NCBI GenBank assembly: GCA_943736015.1
Contig: OX031062.1
Location: 57,896,962-57,960,961 of the forward strand
Reading direction: 5' to 3'
DNA from: Tridacna crocea
Taxonomy: Eukaryota > Mollusca > Bivalvia > Cardiida > Cardiidae
DNA: 64,000 nt
In this document: one piece after another, positions 36,305 through 47,886 of the stretch
Position numbering within the stretch: position 1 is the stretch's first letter
How the letters are laid out: each line of letters opens with the position of its first letter
Position numbers and translations under genes: made by a program
Notes under the pieces: model-generated
The model's input: the letters and a program-made list of their open reading frames with translations, nothing else
Database searches by the model: none
Told to the model about the DNA's origin: nothing

Positions 36305-36560
36305 CAGGGGTGTAACCAAGAAAAAGTAAATGATATGCACACCGAAGGCATGCATGAATGCCGTGGGAGCAAGTGGGGGCAGAGCACAAGAGGGGGTATC
36401 CCCCTCTGGTTTGGAGGGTTTGGGGGGACCTCCCCCAAGAAAATTTTGATATTCAAGAACACTATAGAATGGTTTCGAGCCTCTTTTGAGGTAGAAATTT
36501 GGTTTTCAAAGACAGATTTAATTGTGCCTCAGCCTGTTCCTGGATATGACTAATATTTAA
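36305..36560. repeat. Possible dispersed repeat (GGGTGTAACCAAGAAAAAGT)
   Basis: The first 45 bases recur, diverged, at 50452-50490 (GGGCGTAACCAGGAAAAAGT). The remainder is GC-richer than its surroundings (GGGGGTATCCCCCTC hairpin). Confidence 0.45.
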
Positions 36561-36569
36561 CTTACATTG

Positions 36570-36655
36570 TATCAAAAGAGGCATTTATTTTGTCATCTGC
36601 AAGTGCTTTGAATTTGGACCAGTCTAAACCTTTATCATTTGGTAAAGAGGTAAAG
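36570..36655 (+). mobile_element. Right end of a TTAA MITE A
   Basis: TTTATTTTGTCATCTGCAAG to CATTTGGTAAAGAGG. Confidence 0.7.
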
Positions 36656-37035
36656 CAGACAATTCACATTAAAGGTATATTTGCATTTTTTGTTGCAGCT
36701 GACCTTAATCTACAGTGCCTGCAGTGGCACTTACCTAACAGTGCTAAGTTTAAAAAGCCTTAAAAAAGCATACTTCTGCACTATTGAACTATTTGACAAA
36801 GAATCTTTTCACAGTTGTCTCATTAGATTAACTGACATTTTCAGAATTATTTTAGTTATATCACGGCGGCTAGTGCACCTATCCTTGATTTTCTTTTACC
36901 AGTACTCAGCACAATAATCTTTCTAGGTCACTGGCTTCTTTCCCATACAGCTATAATCAAAACAAGGATCAGTGGTAAGAGAAGAATTAATCCTGTGGCA
37001 TTGACTATCATCAATCCTCGTAATGAAATTGTCCA

Positions 37036-37157
37036 AGCCTTACCAAACGATGTTTAATGACCTTAAGGAAGAGGGCATTTAAAAACATTGTAAGAAAAGA
37101 AGAAAATGCTGGAAACCAGCATTTTTTCCTTTGTCCAAAATGTTTTTTCTCCCCTAT
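37036..37157 (+). mobile_element. 3'-truncated TTAA MITE A
   Basis: Begins GCCTTACCAAACGATG. The palindrome is GGAAACCAGCATT-type, and it ends where the next copy's TTAA begins. Confidence 0.75.
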
Positions 37158-37390
37158 TAACCCATTACCACATAATCCCTACTTTTGACGCCCTTGAGAA
37201 AGATGCCTTTAGAAAACATTGTGGGAAAAGGAGAAAATGCTAGAAACTAGCATTTCTCCTTTTCCCACAATGTTTTCTACCTTTATCAAATCAAATTTCA
37301 AATATTCAGTCATTTTATTTTGTCGTCTGTAAACGCTTTCCATTCCCTGTTTGGACAAACCTAAAATTTTGTTGTTTGGTAATGAGTTAT
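37157..37390 (+). mobile_element. TTAA hairpin MITE A
   Basis: Centre changed to GCTAGAAACTAGC, still palindromic. Right edge GAGTTATGG. Confidence 0.88.
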
Positions 37391-37749
37391 GGACTATTTT
37401 TGTCATTTGAACCACCTATAATTTGTTGTCTGCAATTGCTTTTAATTTGGTAATGTCAAAAATTTCTCCCTTTGGTAAAAAGTTTAGGAGCTATTAGTAA
37501 AATATAATTTTACTGATTTCACTACTAAGATCAACAGCCTCTATGTGCTATGTAGGGGGAATGAAGAATCATGGCATTATCTTATAGCCAATAGTCCATC
37601 TTCACCAACCATCCTGTTTGACATTCTGCTAATGAATTCAGAAAGTAATAACAATTTTGTTTGGCTAACCCAACATTTTCTCTTTTGCCACAATATTTCT
37701 TTTCAATTTCAATTTTCAAGTAATATTCATTTTGCTGTCAGCAAATGTC

Positions 37750-37980
37750 TTAACCCATTACCACACAATCCCTACTTCTGACGACCCTGAGAAAGAAGCC
37801 TTTAGAAAACATTGTGGGAAAAGAAGAAAATGCTGGTAACCAGCATTTTCTCCTTTTACCCCAATGTTTTCTACCCTATACAAAACAAATTTCAAATTTT
37901 CAGTCACTTTTATTTTTCTCGTCTGCAAATGCTTTCAATTTGGACAAGTCTAAAATTTTGTCATTTGGTAATGGGTTTAA
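37750..37980 (+). mobile_element. TTAA hairpin MITE A
   Basis: Both TTAA edges present, followed at 37985-38018 by a 34-bp repeat of its own right end (GGGCAAGTCTAAAAT..GTTTAAG). Confidence 0.9.
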
Positions 37981-38030
37981 TTTGGGCAAGTCTAAAATAC
38001 TCTTTGTATAGAGTTTAAGTTATGAGGTGC

Positions 38031-38259
38031 TTAACTCTTTACCACACAAGAAAATTTTAGACTGGTCCAAATTGAAAGCATTTGCAGTCGACAAAATAAA
38101 GGTGACTTAAAAATGGAAATTTGTTCTGGAAAGGGTAGAAAACACTGTGGGAAAAGGAGAAAAGGCTGGTTACCAGCATTTTCTCCTTTTCCCACATTGT
38201 TTTCTAAAGGCTTCTTTTTCAGGGGCGTCAAAAGTAGAGATTGTGTGGTAATGGGTTAA
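38031..38259 (-). mobile_element. TTAA hairpin MITE A, 229 bp
   Basis: Perfect edges; very close to the copies at 23221, 38900 and 46040 (a young-looking lineage starting ACACAAGAAAATTTTAGACT). Confidence 0.93.
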
Positions 38260-38400
38260 CCCAACCAGACAACAAGATACTAGCCTTGTCAAAATTCAAA
38301 GCATTTGCAGACAACAATTTCAATACAGCTCAAATGGTACAATTTTTCTTTGATAGGGTAGAAAACATTGTGGGAAATGGAGGAAATGCTGGAGGAATGC
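38256..38400 (-). mobile_element. 3'-truncated TTAA MITE A
   Basis: Shares TTAA 38256-38259 with the previous copy and breaks off after GGAGGAAATGCTGG. Confidence 0.8.
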
Positions 38401-38429
38401 ATTAATTCTTGTTCAAAAGTGTTTATGGT

Positions 38430-38662
38430 ATAAACACTTTACCACACAACAAATGTTAAGACTGGTCCAACATGAAAGCAATTAAAGACAACAACTTAAC
38501 CATTTGCTCAAAAGAAGAAATTTGTCCTAAAGAGGGTAAAAAATCAATGTGGGGGCAAAGGAGAAAATGATTACCAGCATTTTCTCCATATCCCACATTT
38601 TTCTAATGAGCCCATTTCATACAAGTGGTTAAAAATTGAGATCATGTGATAAAGGGCTAAGG
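38430..38662 (-). mobile_element. TTAA MITE A, drifted
   Basis: ACTTTACCACACAACAAATG to CATGTGATAAAGGGCTAAG. Core GGAGAAAATGATTACCAGC. Confidence 0.8.
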
Positions 38663-38899
38663 ATCATATTAATAAATGATTTTAAAGTTTCCTGTTAAGT
38701 CAGTTTGTTTGTCTTCTTTAGTGTCAGATGTATAACAAAATGGTGCAAAGTGCAGTTTTGACACACCAGGAAAAAAACAAAAATAGCATTTTCAAAATGC
38801 TAAAACTGCATCATGATGGCCATATATCCGATACCCTTTACCAGAGAACAAAATTACGGACTACTATAATTAGGGCCATCACCTGTGAATTCGTTGATT

Positions 38900-39128
38900 A
38901 TTACTCTTTACCACACAACAAAATTTTAGACTGGTTCAAATTGAAAGCATTTGCAAACGACAAAATAAAGGTGACTAAAAAATTGAAATTTGTTCTGGGA
39001 TGGGTAGAAAACACTGTGGGAAAAGGAGAAAATGCTGGTTACCAGCATTTTCTCCTTTTCCTACAGAATTTTCAAAAGGCTTCTTTCTCAGGGGCGTCAA
39101 AAGTAGGGATTGTGTGGTAATGGGTTAA
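38900..39128 (-). mobile_element. TTAA hairpin MITE A, 229 bp
   Basis: The left TTAA is altered to TTAC; right TTAA intact. Confidence 0.9.
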
Positions 39129-39830
39129 ATGTTATGCTCAATAGTTTAATGATAGCATGAAATCATGATGCTACAATGGTAATAACATGATAATATGGTG
39201 ATAATGCAATATTATGATGGTGAAAAGGTGACAGTAAAATAGTATGATGATAGTGCGATATAACATTATGTTTTCATCATTGTACTATCGTGTTATCACC
39301 GTAGTACTATAGCTTTATCATCATCACAGTATCATGTAATAACCATTGCACTATCGCATTATCACCATAGAACTATGGCATTATTACTATCCAATTATCA
39401 CCATCACACTATTGTGTTATCATCATCCTACCACTGTGTTATCTTCATCATACTGTCCCAATATTATAATCATACTTTCGTACTTACCAGGAGGTGATAG
39501 TATGACAGTTATATGGCGACAGTACAATGGTGATGATACAATAGTATGGTGATGATAACCCTATAGTATGATGGTGATAATGTTATAGTATGATGACGAT
39601 AATGCCATACTATGATAGTACAATGACAATAAAGCAGTAGTGCAATGATAAAACCACAATTTTTATGTTGCACTATCATCATCTTACTGTAGTACATTTT
39701 CACCATCATACATCACATTTTCACAATAATACTACATGTATCACATTATTATCACCATCATACTATATCGTTATCACAATCATACTATCATGATTTCACG
39801 CTATCACCATCAATCTATCAAGCATCACAT
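39129..39830. repeat. Strand-alternating GAT/ATC low-complexity block
   Basis: Four zones: ATGATGGTGATAATG-rich (39150-39265), CATCATYRTACTATC-rich (39265-39480), GGTGATGATA-rich (39490-39660) and CACCATCATACTAT-rich (39660-39810). The zones are complementary in turn, so the block can fold into two long imperfect hairpins. Confidence 0.75.
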
Positions 39831-39926
39831 TTCAAATCAACAAATCCATAGGTGATGGCTCTGAAGGTATTCTGTACAAAATTACTGGGTTCAACTTTTA
39901 TGATTTCAAGCATTAATACCTTCTGA

Positions 39927-40170
39927 TTAACCCTTTACCACACTGCAAAATTTTAGACCTATCCAAATTGAAAGCATTTGCAGACAACAATTTCATAGTG
40001 GCTAAAATTACTTGATTTTTTTTTTTTTTTTATAGAGTTGAAAGAGTTGAAAATTTTGTGGGAAAAGGAGAAAATGATGGTTACTAGCATTTTCTCCTTT
40101 TCCCACAAAGTTTTCAAAAGGCTTATTCCTCAGGGTCGTTAAAAGTTGTCATTGTGTGGTAAAGAGTTAA
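39927..40170 (-). mobile_element. TTAA hairpin MITE A
   Basis: Longer than 229 bp through a T14 run and a repeated GAGTTGAAAGAGTTGAAA. Both TTAA edges present. Confidence 0.9.
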
Positions 40171-40428
40171 CTCTTACCAACACATCCAATTGTTCCTTTG
40201 TCCAAATTTAAAACATCTGCAGATCAGAATCTAGAAATGGCAAAAATAAGCTTGAGTTTTCTGATAGGATAGAAAACATTGAGAAGAAAGGAGAAACCAG
40301 CATCTTCTCCTTTTCCTGTCATATTTTCTTCCCTATAAAAGAAATATTGCACCATTTGAGCTACAATTAAATTGTGATCTGCAAATTTTTCCAATGTGAA
40401 CAAGGCTACCATTTTGTCAACTGGTATA
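40167..40428 (-). mobile_element. TTAA MITE A, composite
   Basis: Shares TTAA 40167-40170. Left half in minus orientation, then CTGCAAATTTTTCCAATGTG of the plus-type right end, so it looks like two halves joined at the palindrome. Confidence 0.7.
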
Positions 40429-40571
40429 ATTCAAGGGGATGTTTTTATAAAAAAGACTCTCCAAAATATCAGTTTGCCAGAATATTTTACTAACACATAT
40501 CAATTCTGGCTGCAGTTGATTTTTCATTGAAAATTCTAAGTGAAGAAGGGACATAACTCTGTCAAAAATGT

Positions 40572-40798
40572 GTGGTAAAGCCTTTACCTGGTTTTCATGT
40601 TTCTGAGTTAGAAGGTTTTAAAAAACACGGTGGAAAATGGAGAAACACTGGTAACCAGCATTTTCTCCTTCTCCCACAATGTTTTCTACCCTGCTAGAAA
40701 CAAATCTCAAATTTTGAATTACCGTAAGTTTATTTTGTTGTCTGCAAATGGTCTCAATTTGGACCAGTCCAAAAATTTGTCATTTGGTAAAGAGTTGA
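40572..40798 (+). mobile_element. TTAA hairpin MITE A
   Basis: GGAGAAACACTGGTAACCAG: left inner arm damaged. Ends GGTAAAGAGTTGAA. Confidence 0.82.
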
Positions 40799-40893
40799 AC
40801 TATAGGGGCCCCTCAATTCTTAACGAAAGATAATTCAATTACAGTAATTAAGATAATTTCCTTTTCATTTGGCAGCTGGCAACTTCAATCTAA

Positions 40894-41120
40894 TTAACCT
40901 GTTACCACACAGAACAATTTTAGACCTATCTAAACTGAAAGCATTTGCAGACGAAATTTCAAAGTAGCATAAATTGTGCAGTTTTGCTTTGATAGGGTAG
41001 AAAACTTAGTGGCAGAAGGAGAAAATGCTGGTTACCAGCGTTTTCTCCTTTTCCAACAATGTTTTCAAAAGGCTTCTTCCACAGGGTTGTTAAAAGTCGT
41101 CACTGTGTGGTAAAGGGTTC
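40894..41120 (-). mobile_element. TTAA hairpin MITE A
   Basis: Left TTAA present. The right edge is GGGTTCACCC, where the next copy starts. Confidence 0.9.
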
Positions 41121-41341
41121 ACCCATTACCACACAATCCCTACTTTTGACGCCCCTGAGGAAGTAGCCTTTTGAAAACACTGTGGGAAAAGGAGAAAATG
41201 CTAGTAACCAGAATTTTCTCCTTTTCCCACAGTGTTTTCTACCCTTCCCAAAAGGAATTTCATTTTTTCAGTCACTTTATTTTGTCAGCAAATGCTTTCA
41301 ATTGGACCAGTCTAAAATTTTCTCATGTGGTAAACAGTTAA
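41120..41341 (+). mobile_element. TTAA hairpin MITE A
   Basis: Abuts the previous copy at CACCCATTACC (the TTAA appears mutated to TTCA). Right TTAA intact. Confidence 0.88.
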
Positions 41342-41509
41342 AGGTTGTTTTTTTGCCACTTTTCTATAGAGATGACAACATTACCATTCATTCACACTGA
41401 TAGCATACATCTAACATGATGATGACAATGATGACTTTGTAGGATTAAGGTCCCTCTCTGCTCTAAGCATAATTATACAGTATGGCCCATTAGAAAGAAA
41501 GAATCACAA

Positions 41510-41900
41510 ACAAGGAAATCCGGGTACAAGCCCTTAGCTCTTCTTCAAAAAGACCTCCTTGGTTCTTTAATGTGCCTGATGAAAAGCACGGATACAGGCC
41601 AGGCTACCTCTGGGTTCCAAACCAGTTCACCTCTAGGTGGGTAGGAAAAACATGGTGTCTCAGCAATGTTCTGGTTGGGGCAGGCATCAGGTTTGATAGA
41701 TATATACATTTTTGTTGTTGTTGTTGTTGTATAGATATGAAACATCCCGTATGGCTCAATGGTAAAGTGCAGGACTTGCAACCAGTAGGCCCCTGTTCGA
41801 GTGTCACCAATAGCACTTGGCACTTCATGGGAGGGTCCTTGGCCAAAACAATTCAGAGCCCTGGCCTAGTACTGTTGAAACCAAGGACATATTACATGAA
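41510..41900 (+). mobile_element. tRNA-derived SINE and flanking repeat
   Basis: GTATGGCTCAATGGTAAAG (A box) and CTGTTCGAGTGTCACC (B box) lie 35 nt apart at 41748-41805. A (TTG)6 run and GAAACATCCC come before them, and CTTCATGGGAGGGTCCTTGG follows. The segment from 41510 (CTCTTCTTCAAAAAGACC, TTGGTTCTTTAATGTGCC) may be the body of another SINE. Confidence 0.55.
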
Positions 41901-41933
41901 TAAGCAACATTATCTCCTGCTAGATGGCATACT

Positions 41934-42110
41934 ACAAATACTACAAATACACATCTATCTAATTTGGGCATTCTGGGTACAGAACCAGACTACTTTTCTA
42001 AGCGCCAACCGTTACTTTGAATTTTAAACTAAAATAGACCCTTTACTAAATGAAACGCTATCTGGTGCGATTCATTCACCTATGATCAGCAGTTTAGAGA
42101 AATCTGGGAG
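41934..42110. repeat. Dispersed repeat, copy 1
   Basis: GGCATTCTGGGTA, CCGTTACTTTGAATTT, GGTGCGATTCATTC and CTATGATCAGC recur in the same order at 50985-51110. Confidence 0.6.
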
Positions 42111-42363
42111 CTAAAACAGGCCTGATTATCCTCAAGCGTATTGATGAAAGCCATTTTCTCCATTGCCACTTTATAGTTAATGTGTATTACTGTACTTCAA
42201 TCCCCCCAATATTGGGAGGAGCTATGCATCATAGCGGACAGGTTGAATCTTCCAAGAATATGACATACACAGACAATGAGTGATATGATTGAAATAATAT
42301 TGAAAGGGACATAAAACACCATTTAATCACTGTAGATAAAGGCCTTTGCTGTTTCATTGTGTC

Positions 42364-42592
42364 TTAACCCATTACCACACAATCCCTACTTTTGACGCCT
42401 CTGAGAAAGAAGCCTTTAGAAAACATTGTTGGAAAAGGAGGAAATGCTGGTTACCAGCATTTTCTCCTTTTCCCACAATGTTTTCTACCCTTCACAAAAC
42501 AAATTACAAATTTTCAGTCACTTTTATAATGTCGTCCGCAAATGCTTTTGATTTGGACCAGTCTAAAATATTGTCGTTTGGTAATAAGTTAA
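42364..42592 (+). mobile_element. TTAA hairpin MITE A, 229 bp
   Basis: Perfect TTAA edges; the centre is GGTTACC although the copy is in plus orientation. Confidence 0.93.
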
Positions 42593-42599
42593 CTCCATG

Positions 42600-44980
42600 G
42601 ATCAATTTTGAAACAGATGTCTTAAATCTTTTACCACTCAGAACCATTTTGACTAGTCCAAAATGATAGCAGTAACTGTTTAAACAAAATCAAAGCGTTG
42701 AAAACGCTGACGTGGTATTTGTCAAGGAAATCCATGTGTGGAATTAACAGTTTGAAAGAAACAGAGACATATTGTTCAGATATTGGCTTAAAAGTCAACA
42801 CACCAAGCAAATGAATACCTTTTCGGTTGAAGGGAGAGTATTCATGACAAAGTTTGGTTTATTTTTGTATAAGTGGTCTCCTTTTGATCATGAGGAAGAA
42901 TCAGGAGTAACGCCCCTTGACAGTAGGATGCATGGCGAATAGAGAGAAAGATCCTGTTGATATATCGAATAAAATTAAGTTTGTTCCTGAAAAATATAAT
43001 TATGAAATATCTCTAGACTTTTACATTCAATTTCCAACATTACAATTAATAGACGGTAAGCGATATTTCCATTTTATCGTAAGTGGCGCACCAGCAGTAT
43101 CACGTGACACCGGACAATCAAAGCATTATTTCAGTAACAAATGCCGTATGTCCCGTGCGCAAATCCTTTAAATTTGGAATTCATAACTGAAAAGAAAATG
43201 ACATAGCAAGAAATCTATGGAAATCAATTCTAACACAATTCAAACATATTCCATGATATTGCCTTTGAAAAAGAAAACCACAAACAGACAAAATATGCAT
43301 TTTATAAAATCGTATTTAAATAAAGAGCATGTAGAGACTAAGAACGGACTTAGCCTCTGAAACCTGTATAAAATTCATAATCCTGACCATTAATGATAAC
43401 CAAAGGGGTAAATTAATATGAAACAAAAGATAAGAAGAGTCAATTTAATGTGACACGTGTGTGCTAATCTGTAAGAAGCAAGTACATTACAGCTGTTCTA
43501 AAGGTCACCCACTCTGCAGTGCGATACCGAGATCAAAGGAACACCGATTTAGCCCTTCACCCATTTTTTTGTTTGGTAAGTTATTCAAAGGAATATCTCG
43601 AGGAAAAATATCTCCGTATCGGATAGTGTAGATCTAGGATCAGACTGCACGTTCTTCCTGGTGTGATCTGAATCTATATTGTCTGCAAAAGGTCATTGAG
43701 TCACACTTGGTAGCTAAAGGGTTAATGCAGTCTGCATACAAAAAGCTCTATCAATACGCCCGGCAGGAGACAGCGCTTATAAATGATACCGCTTTACTCT
43801 CTGAAGTCTACCGAAAAATTGATAAAACAACAGTTCTTTTTTGTGTGTGTCTTCGAAAAAGATAATTGATGAAACTAATGGCACGGCCGTTTTGGGTTGT
43901 TTATTTATCGCGTTTAGTGTGTAATACATTTAAAAAATATGACACTTTCACTATGCGGGTATATACAGGATTGGGAAAAATTGTAGGGTGGAAAGGGAAG
44001 TAACTCGTGGTGACGCGTCAGTAACGGTATTAGGCAAATGGTCTATTACCTCGATCTATAAATGTTCATGAGCAATCATATGGAGTAGCGTGCAATCATA
44101 GGACCAACAAGCCATGGAACGAATTGGTTTTAGAACGAAAAAGCCCAAGGTCAGTTGGCAAATTTGTATCATTTCGCGAGAATCTAGTTTCAATCAAAAA
44201 TAAGTATCTCAACGATCAATAGCCTCACCCAATGTATTTTAATATGCCATTTCAGATTACATATTTGAGTGATACCGTTGAAGTCATTTACCTGAGAAAA
44301 AATGAGTTTAACTGGGTTTATTTCCTTCGGTTTTGCACAAAATGGTTGAACTAAAACTCTACAAAGTTTGGGTACGCTGTCTCGGTATAAACTCGGTATA
44401 GACTCTAAAGAGTTTAGGTACGCTATGACAAAATGGATACGCTGGCATATATAGAAATATGTATCATATAGAAGATCTGCAAATTAAGATTTAAATTGAA
44501 ATGTCGTCCTAGATAGCTGCAAATTATGAAGAAAATGGCAATATTCATGTATTTAAATTGAACTACTTTATGCCAAGTAATATTCTTGCGCTAAAGCCCG
44601 GGACCTTTCGGAGGTTGATTAATTTATCAGTGTCATTGACGACCGACTTTTTCTGAAAAGGGCTGAGTCATTACACTTGAAATTACGTTTTTCAGCCCGT
44701 CTGGCTTTATTTGCGAATAAAAGAGCATATAATCATTGCTTTGTCTGTTTGTATGTGGTTAGGACAGAGAACATAGTAATGATATTCCAAAGCGTTTGAA
44801 ACATTTTCAAGCTACAAACATCCGGGATATTCCGGCAAAATTTAAGCGGGAACTACTTGAACTCAATCTCTTTCTACTGTTGTGTACCTAAACGCGATGG
44901 AGTATTAGATTCACGGTACAAAATAAGATACATGGTTATCAAAATTCAATCTTGAACTCATTGTGGTATTGTCTTCGACA
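42600..44980. other. Longest stretch with almost no recognised repeat
   Basis: Contains only the hairpin at 43624-43683. The longest ORFs (for example 84 codons at 42917-43171) are unrecognised. A TATAAA at 44058 comes before GCCATGGAACG at 44111, whose frame reaches AAG|GTCAGT at 44149, which could be a small first exon but is unproven. Confidence 0.4.
43624..43683. repeat. GATCAGACTGCAC hairpin
   Basis: TAGTGTAGATCTAGGATCAG with GTGATCTGAATCTATATTGT; partly decayed. Confidence 0.6.
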
Positions 44981-44984
44981 AATA

Positions 44985-45330
44985 CCACAAAAATTCAACT
45001 CATTGGAAATTATGATAATTGTCTATAAATATGTAGAAAATCTTGTGGGAAAAGGAGAAAATGCTGGATACCAGCATTTTCTCCTTTTCCTACAAGGTTT
45101 TCGAAAGTTTTTTCCCTTATGGTAAAAACCTTTGACCTGCAAATGATAGCATTTGAAGTTAACAAAATAAATGAGGTTCAAATGAAGAGACAGTGAAAGG
45201 GTAAAAAACATTATCGGAAAAAGAGAAAAATGCTGATTACCAACATTTTCTCTTTTGCTCACAATGGTTTCAAAAGCTTTCTTTGTGAGCTTTGTTTGGT
45301 TATTAAAACTTGGGACTGTGTTGTGTATGA
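44985..45330 (-). mobile_element. Two decayed TTAA MITE A copies in tandem
   Basis: Palindromes at 45040-45105 (perfect, GGATACCAGC centre) and 45205-45270 (GCTGATTACCAACATT) with eroded ends. Confidence 0.7.
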
Positions 45331-45421
45331 GAGGAGGAATATGCCTGTAACTAACATCTTTTCCTTTTCCGAAAAAGTTTCAAATGACTTCCTTGGTCAT
45401 TGAAACTTGGACTGTGTTTTG

Positions 45422-45602
45422 TTAAACCCATTACTGCACAATCAAGACTTTTAACAACCCTGTTAAAGCCTTTTAAAAACATTGTAGGAAAAGGAGAAAA
45501 TGCTGGTTACAAGTTTCAGATTTTTTGTCACTTCTGTTTTGTCGTCTGCAAATTCTTTTAATTTGGACCAGTCTAAAATTGTGTTGTTTGGTAAAAAGTC
45601 AA
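45422..45602 (+). mobile_element. TTAA MITE A, right arm deleted
   Basis: AGAAAATGCTGGTTACAAGT passes directly into TTTCAGATTTTTTGTCAC. Left TTAA present. Confidence 0.85.
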
Positions 45603-46039
45603 GTATTCGTAAGCAGCTTGGGAAACAATATTCTATTGGCTATCAGAAATGAGATGTAAAGGGGGATAATAACAAGCATCCAATAGGGGGCGTATTCCGG
45701 GAATATCGAAATCGGGCTTGATCCCCCAAGGTAAGAGTCATCGTAACCTTGGCTCGCGAAAATGGGGATAACAGAAGTTTAAAAACCATGTTCCATGATG
45801 AGATTCTTTCAAAATCCAACACATTAATGTTTATATTATGATCCAGAGCTCCATATAGAGGGAATGATTTTGCTTTCAAAGTTGAAAATATTGATTATTC
45901 TACATCAAACCCTATGTTGTGGGTACCTATTAGAATCATCTCATCGAGAAATAAATCTTTTGAAGAGAAATAATGATTTTCGAATACCATCACTCCCTCT
46001 TATCTAGAGCTCTGTATAATCACATCAAAGTTCTCAGTT

Positions 46040-46268
46040 TTAACTCTCTACCACATGACAAAACTTTAGACTGGTCCAAACTGAAAGCATTTGCAGACGA
46101 CAAAATAAAGGTGACTGAAAAATTGAAATTTGTTCTGGGAAGGGTAGAAAACACTGTGGGAAAAGGAGAAAATGCTGGTTACCAGCATTTTCTCCTTTAA
46201 CTACAGTGTTTTCAATAGGCTTCTTTCTCAGGGGCGTCAAAAGTAGGGATTGTATGGTAATGGGTTAA
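46040..46268 (-). mobile_element. TTAA hairpin MITE A, 229 bp
   Basis: Perfect edges and near-perfect palindrome. Confidence 0.93.
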
Positions 46269-46303
46269 ACCTCTATTCCCAAACAAAAAGCAATAATATC
46301 AAG

Positions 46304-46530
46304 GGTTAAGTTCTCTTCCAAATGACTTTTTTAGAATGGGCCAAATTGAAGGCATTTGCAGACAACAAATTCAGTTGAACTTGAATAATGATTTTTGAAT
46401 TTGATAGGTTAAAAAACATTGTGGGAAAAAGGGAAAATGCTGGTTACTGGCATTTTCTCCTTTTCCCACAGTGTTTACAAAAGGCTTCTTCTTCAGGGTC
46501 GTTAAAAGTCTGGATTGTTTGGTAAAGAAT
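46304..46530 (-). mobile_element. TTAA MITE A
   Basis: Left TTAA at 46305; core GCTGGTTACTGGC. Right end TTTGGTAAAGAATC. Confidence 0.82.
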
Positions 46531-46595
46531 CAATTAAAGTTTTATTGACTTAAATTTATATACAGAACTTTCTATTTTCATAATAGTTTCTTCTC

Positions 46596-46785
46596 TTAAC
46601 TCTCTACCAAACGACAGAATTTTAGACTGGTCCAAATTGGAAGCATTTGCAGACGACAAAATAAATGTAAATCAAAAATTGAAATTTGATTTGGGAAGGC
46701 TGGAAAACATTGTGGGAAAACAATGTTTTCAAAAGCTTTCTTGATCAGGGTCATTAAAAGTCTGGATTAAGTGGTAAAGGGTTGA
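46596..46785 (-). mobile_element. TTAA MITE A with inner palindrome deleted
   Basis: ACATTGTGGGAAAACAATGT: the inner 40 bp are gone, leaving only the outer arms. Left TTAA present. Confidence 0.85.
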
Positions 46786-47225
46786 CATGCAGAATCCCAT
46801 AATTTGAAAGACAATGCTTTCCAAGTAGGTTAAGAACTTTAAACAAAGTCAAAACTACAGTCAAAACTACAGAATATCCAATTGGGATAATTTAGAAATT
46901 TAAAATCTTACCATATCTTACTGTATCCGTTTGTACATTTTATAATCGGACGAGGAGGAAAACCACTTGATACAGCTATACCACTTTATCCAAGTGAACT
47001 GTCCTGCTTTACCAAACCCTCTTAACCTTCATAACTTCCTTATTAAATCTCCTTTTACTCCAGACCACTTTTTGTGCGACAACTTTTTATGAAAATTTAT
47101 GAGATGTTGCGCATAACAAGTGAATCCTTCTTTTCCTATATTGTTTTTTCACAAAGATTGATTTTTCTTTTCCTACACTGTTTTTTCTTAGTCATTTATG
47201 AGATTTATATATATCCAAGCCAACC

Positions 47226-47466
47226 ATAAAATACTCTTCAACATACAATAAAACTTTAGACTTGAAGCTACATGTACCATATTTGCAAACTACAAATTCA
47301 ACGTGGCTCAAATAATGAAAATGGTCTTTCAAAGCGTAAAAAACCACTTGGGTGAAAAAGAAAATGCTGGTTACCAGCATTTCCTTCTTTCCCCATAATG
47401 TTTTCAATAATCTTCTCCCTTCATGCCATTGAAATAAAAAAAGAGGGATTGTATGGTAAAGGGTTA
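47226..47466 (-). mobile_element. Drifted TTAA MITE A
   Basis: ATACTCTTCAACATACAATA to GTATGGTAAAGGGTTAG. Core AAAATGCTGGTTACCAGC. Confidence 0.78.
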
Positions 47467-47583
47467 GTGGGCTGTTTTCCCAGCTACAAATTTGGTACAG
47501 AGGTAACAAGTTATATGTGATCCCTCTCCTCTCAATGCATTTCCTTAATCTCTGACAAAAAGATTCAGTGTTTATCTGACGAC

Positions 47584-47812
47584 TTAACCCTTTACGCCAT
47601 GAGGCATTTCTATGGTATCTCTAACTGACCCTTAATAACAGCAAGGATGAAGCTGTTTCTTATGTGTATATGACACTTTTTTATAGCAGAGAAAACATTG
47701 TGGCAAAAGGTGAAATTGCTCATGACGAGCAATTTCACCTTTTGCCACAATGTTTTCCAAAGGCTCCTGCAAGTAATGCATAGAAATGAGTATCTATGGA
47801 ATAAAGGGTTAA
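47584..47812 (-). mobile_element. TTAA hairpin MITE B, 229 bp
   Basis: Same length and palindrome position as subfamily A, but the flanks (GAGGCATTTCTATGGTATCT, AGCAAGGATGAAGCTGTTTC) differ. Core GAAATTGCTCATGACGAGC. Confidence 0.92.
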
Positions 47813-47886
47813 AACAGACTGTTTGGACTCATTCTGGATACAAGAGGACCTGACAACCCTGTATCACTTGCCAGAGTTACATTACC
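47813..47886 (-). pseudogene. Exon-like remnant truncated by a TTAA MITE
   Basis: On the minus strand a textbook 3' splice site (branch-like GCTAATAC about 30 nt upstream, then TTGTTCATTTTTAG) opens a 24-codon frame, GNVTLASDTGLSGPLVSRMS and onward. It runs straight into the subfamily-B MITE at 47584-47812. The first in-frame stop (TTT TAA) comes from that MITE's TTAA edge. The peptide is not firmly recognised; it vaguely recalls a sema blade. It could be a lost exon of an upstream minus-strand gene or paralogue, or a chance open stretch. Confidence 0.35.

Noticed and set aside
36920..37030. Minus-strand hydrophobic C-terminus (GLILLLPLILVLIIAVWERS then stop), like a membrane anchor
   Set aside because: The hydrophobic run is the translation of a pyrimidine tract (TTCTTCTCTTACC...GATTATAG) that looks more like a 3' splice site. 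All frames after that AG soon hit stops, so at most it is a non-coding exon.
41572..42027. 151-codon plus-strand ORF with a Cys run
   Set aside because: Runs across a TTG microsatellite, a SINE head and a dispersed repeat; no domain and no splice support.
42917..43171. 84-codon plus-strand ORF in the repeat-poor stretch
   Set aside because: Not recognised, poor start context and no neighbouring exon; kept only as part of the region description.
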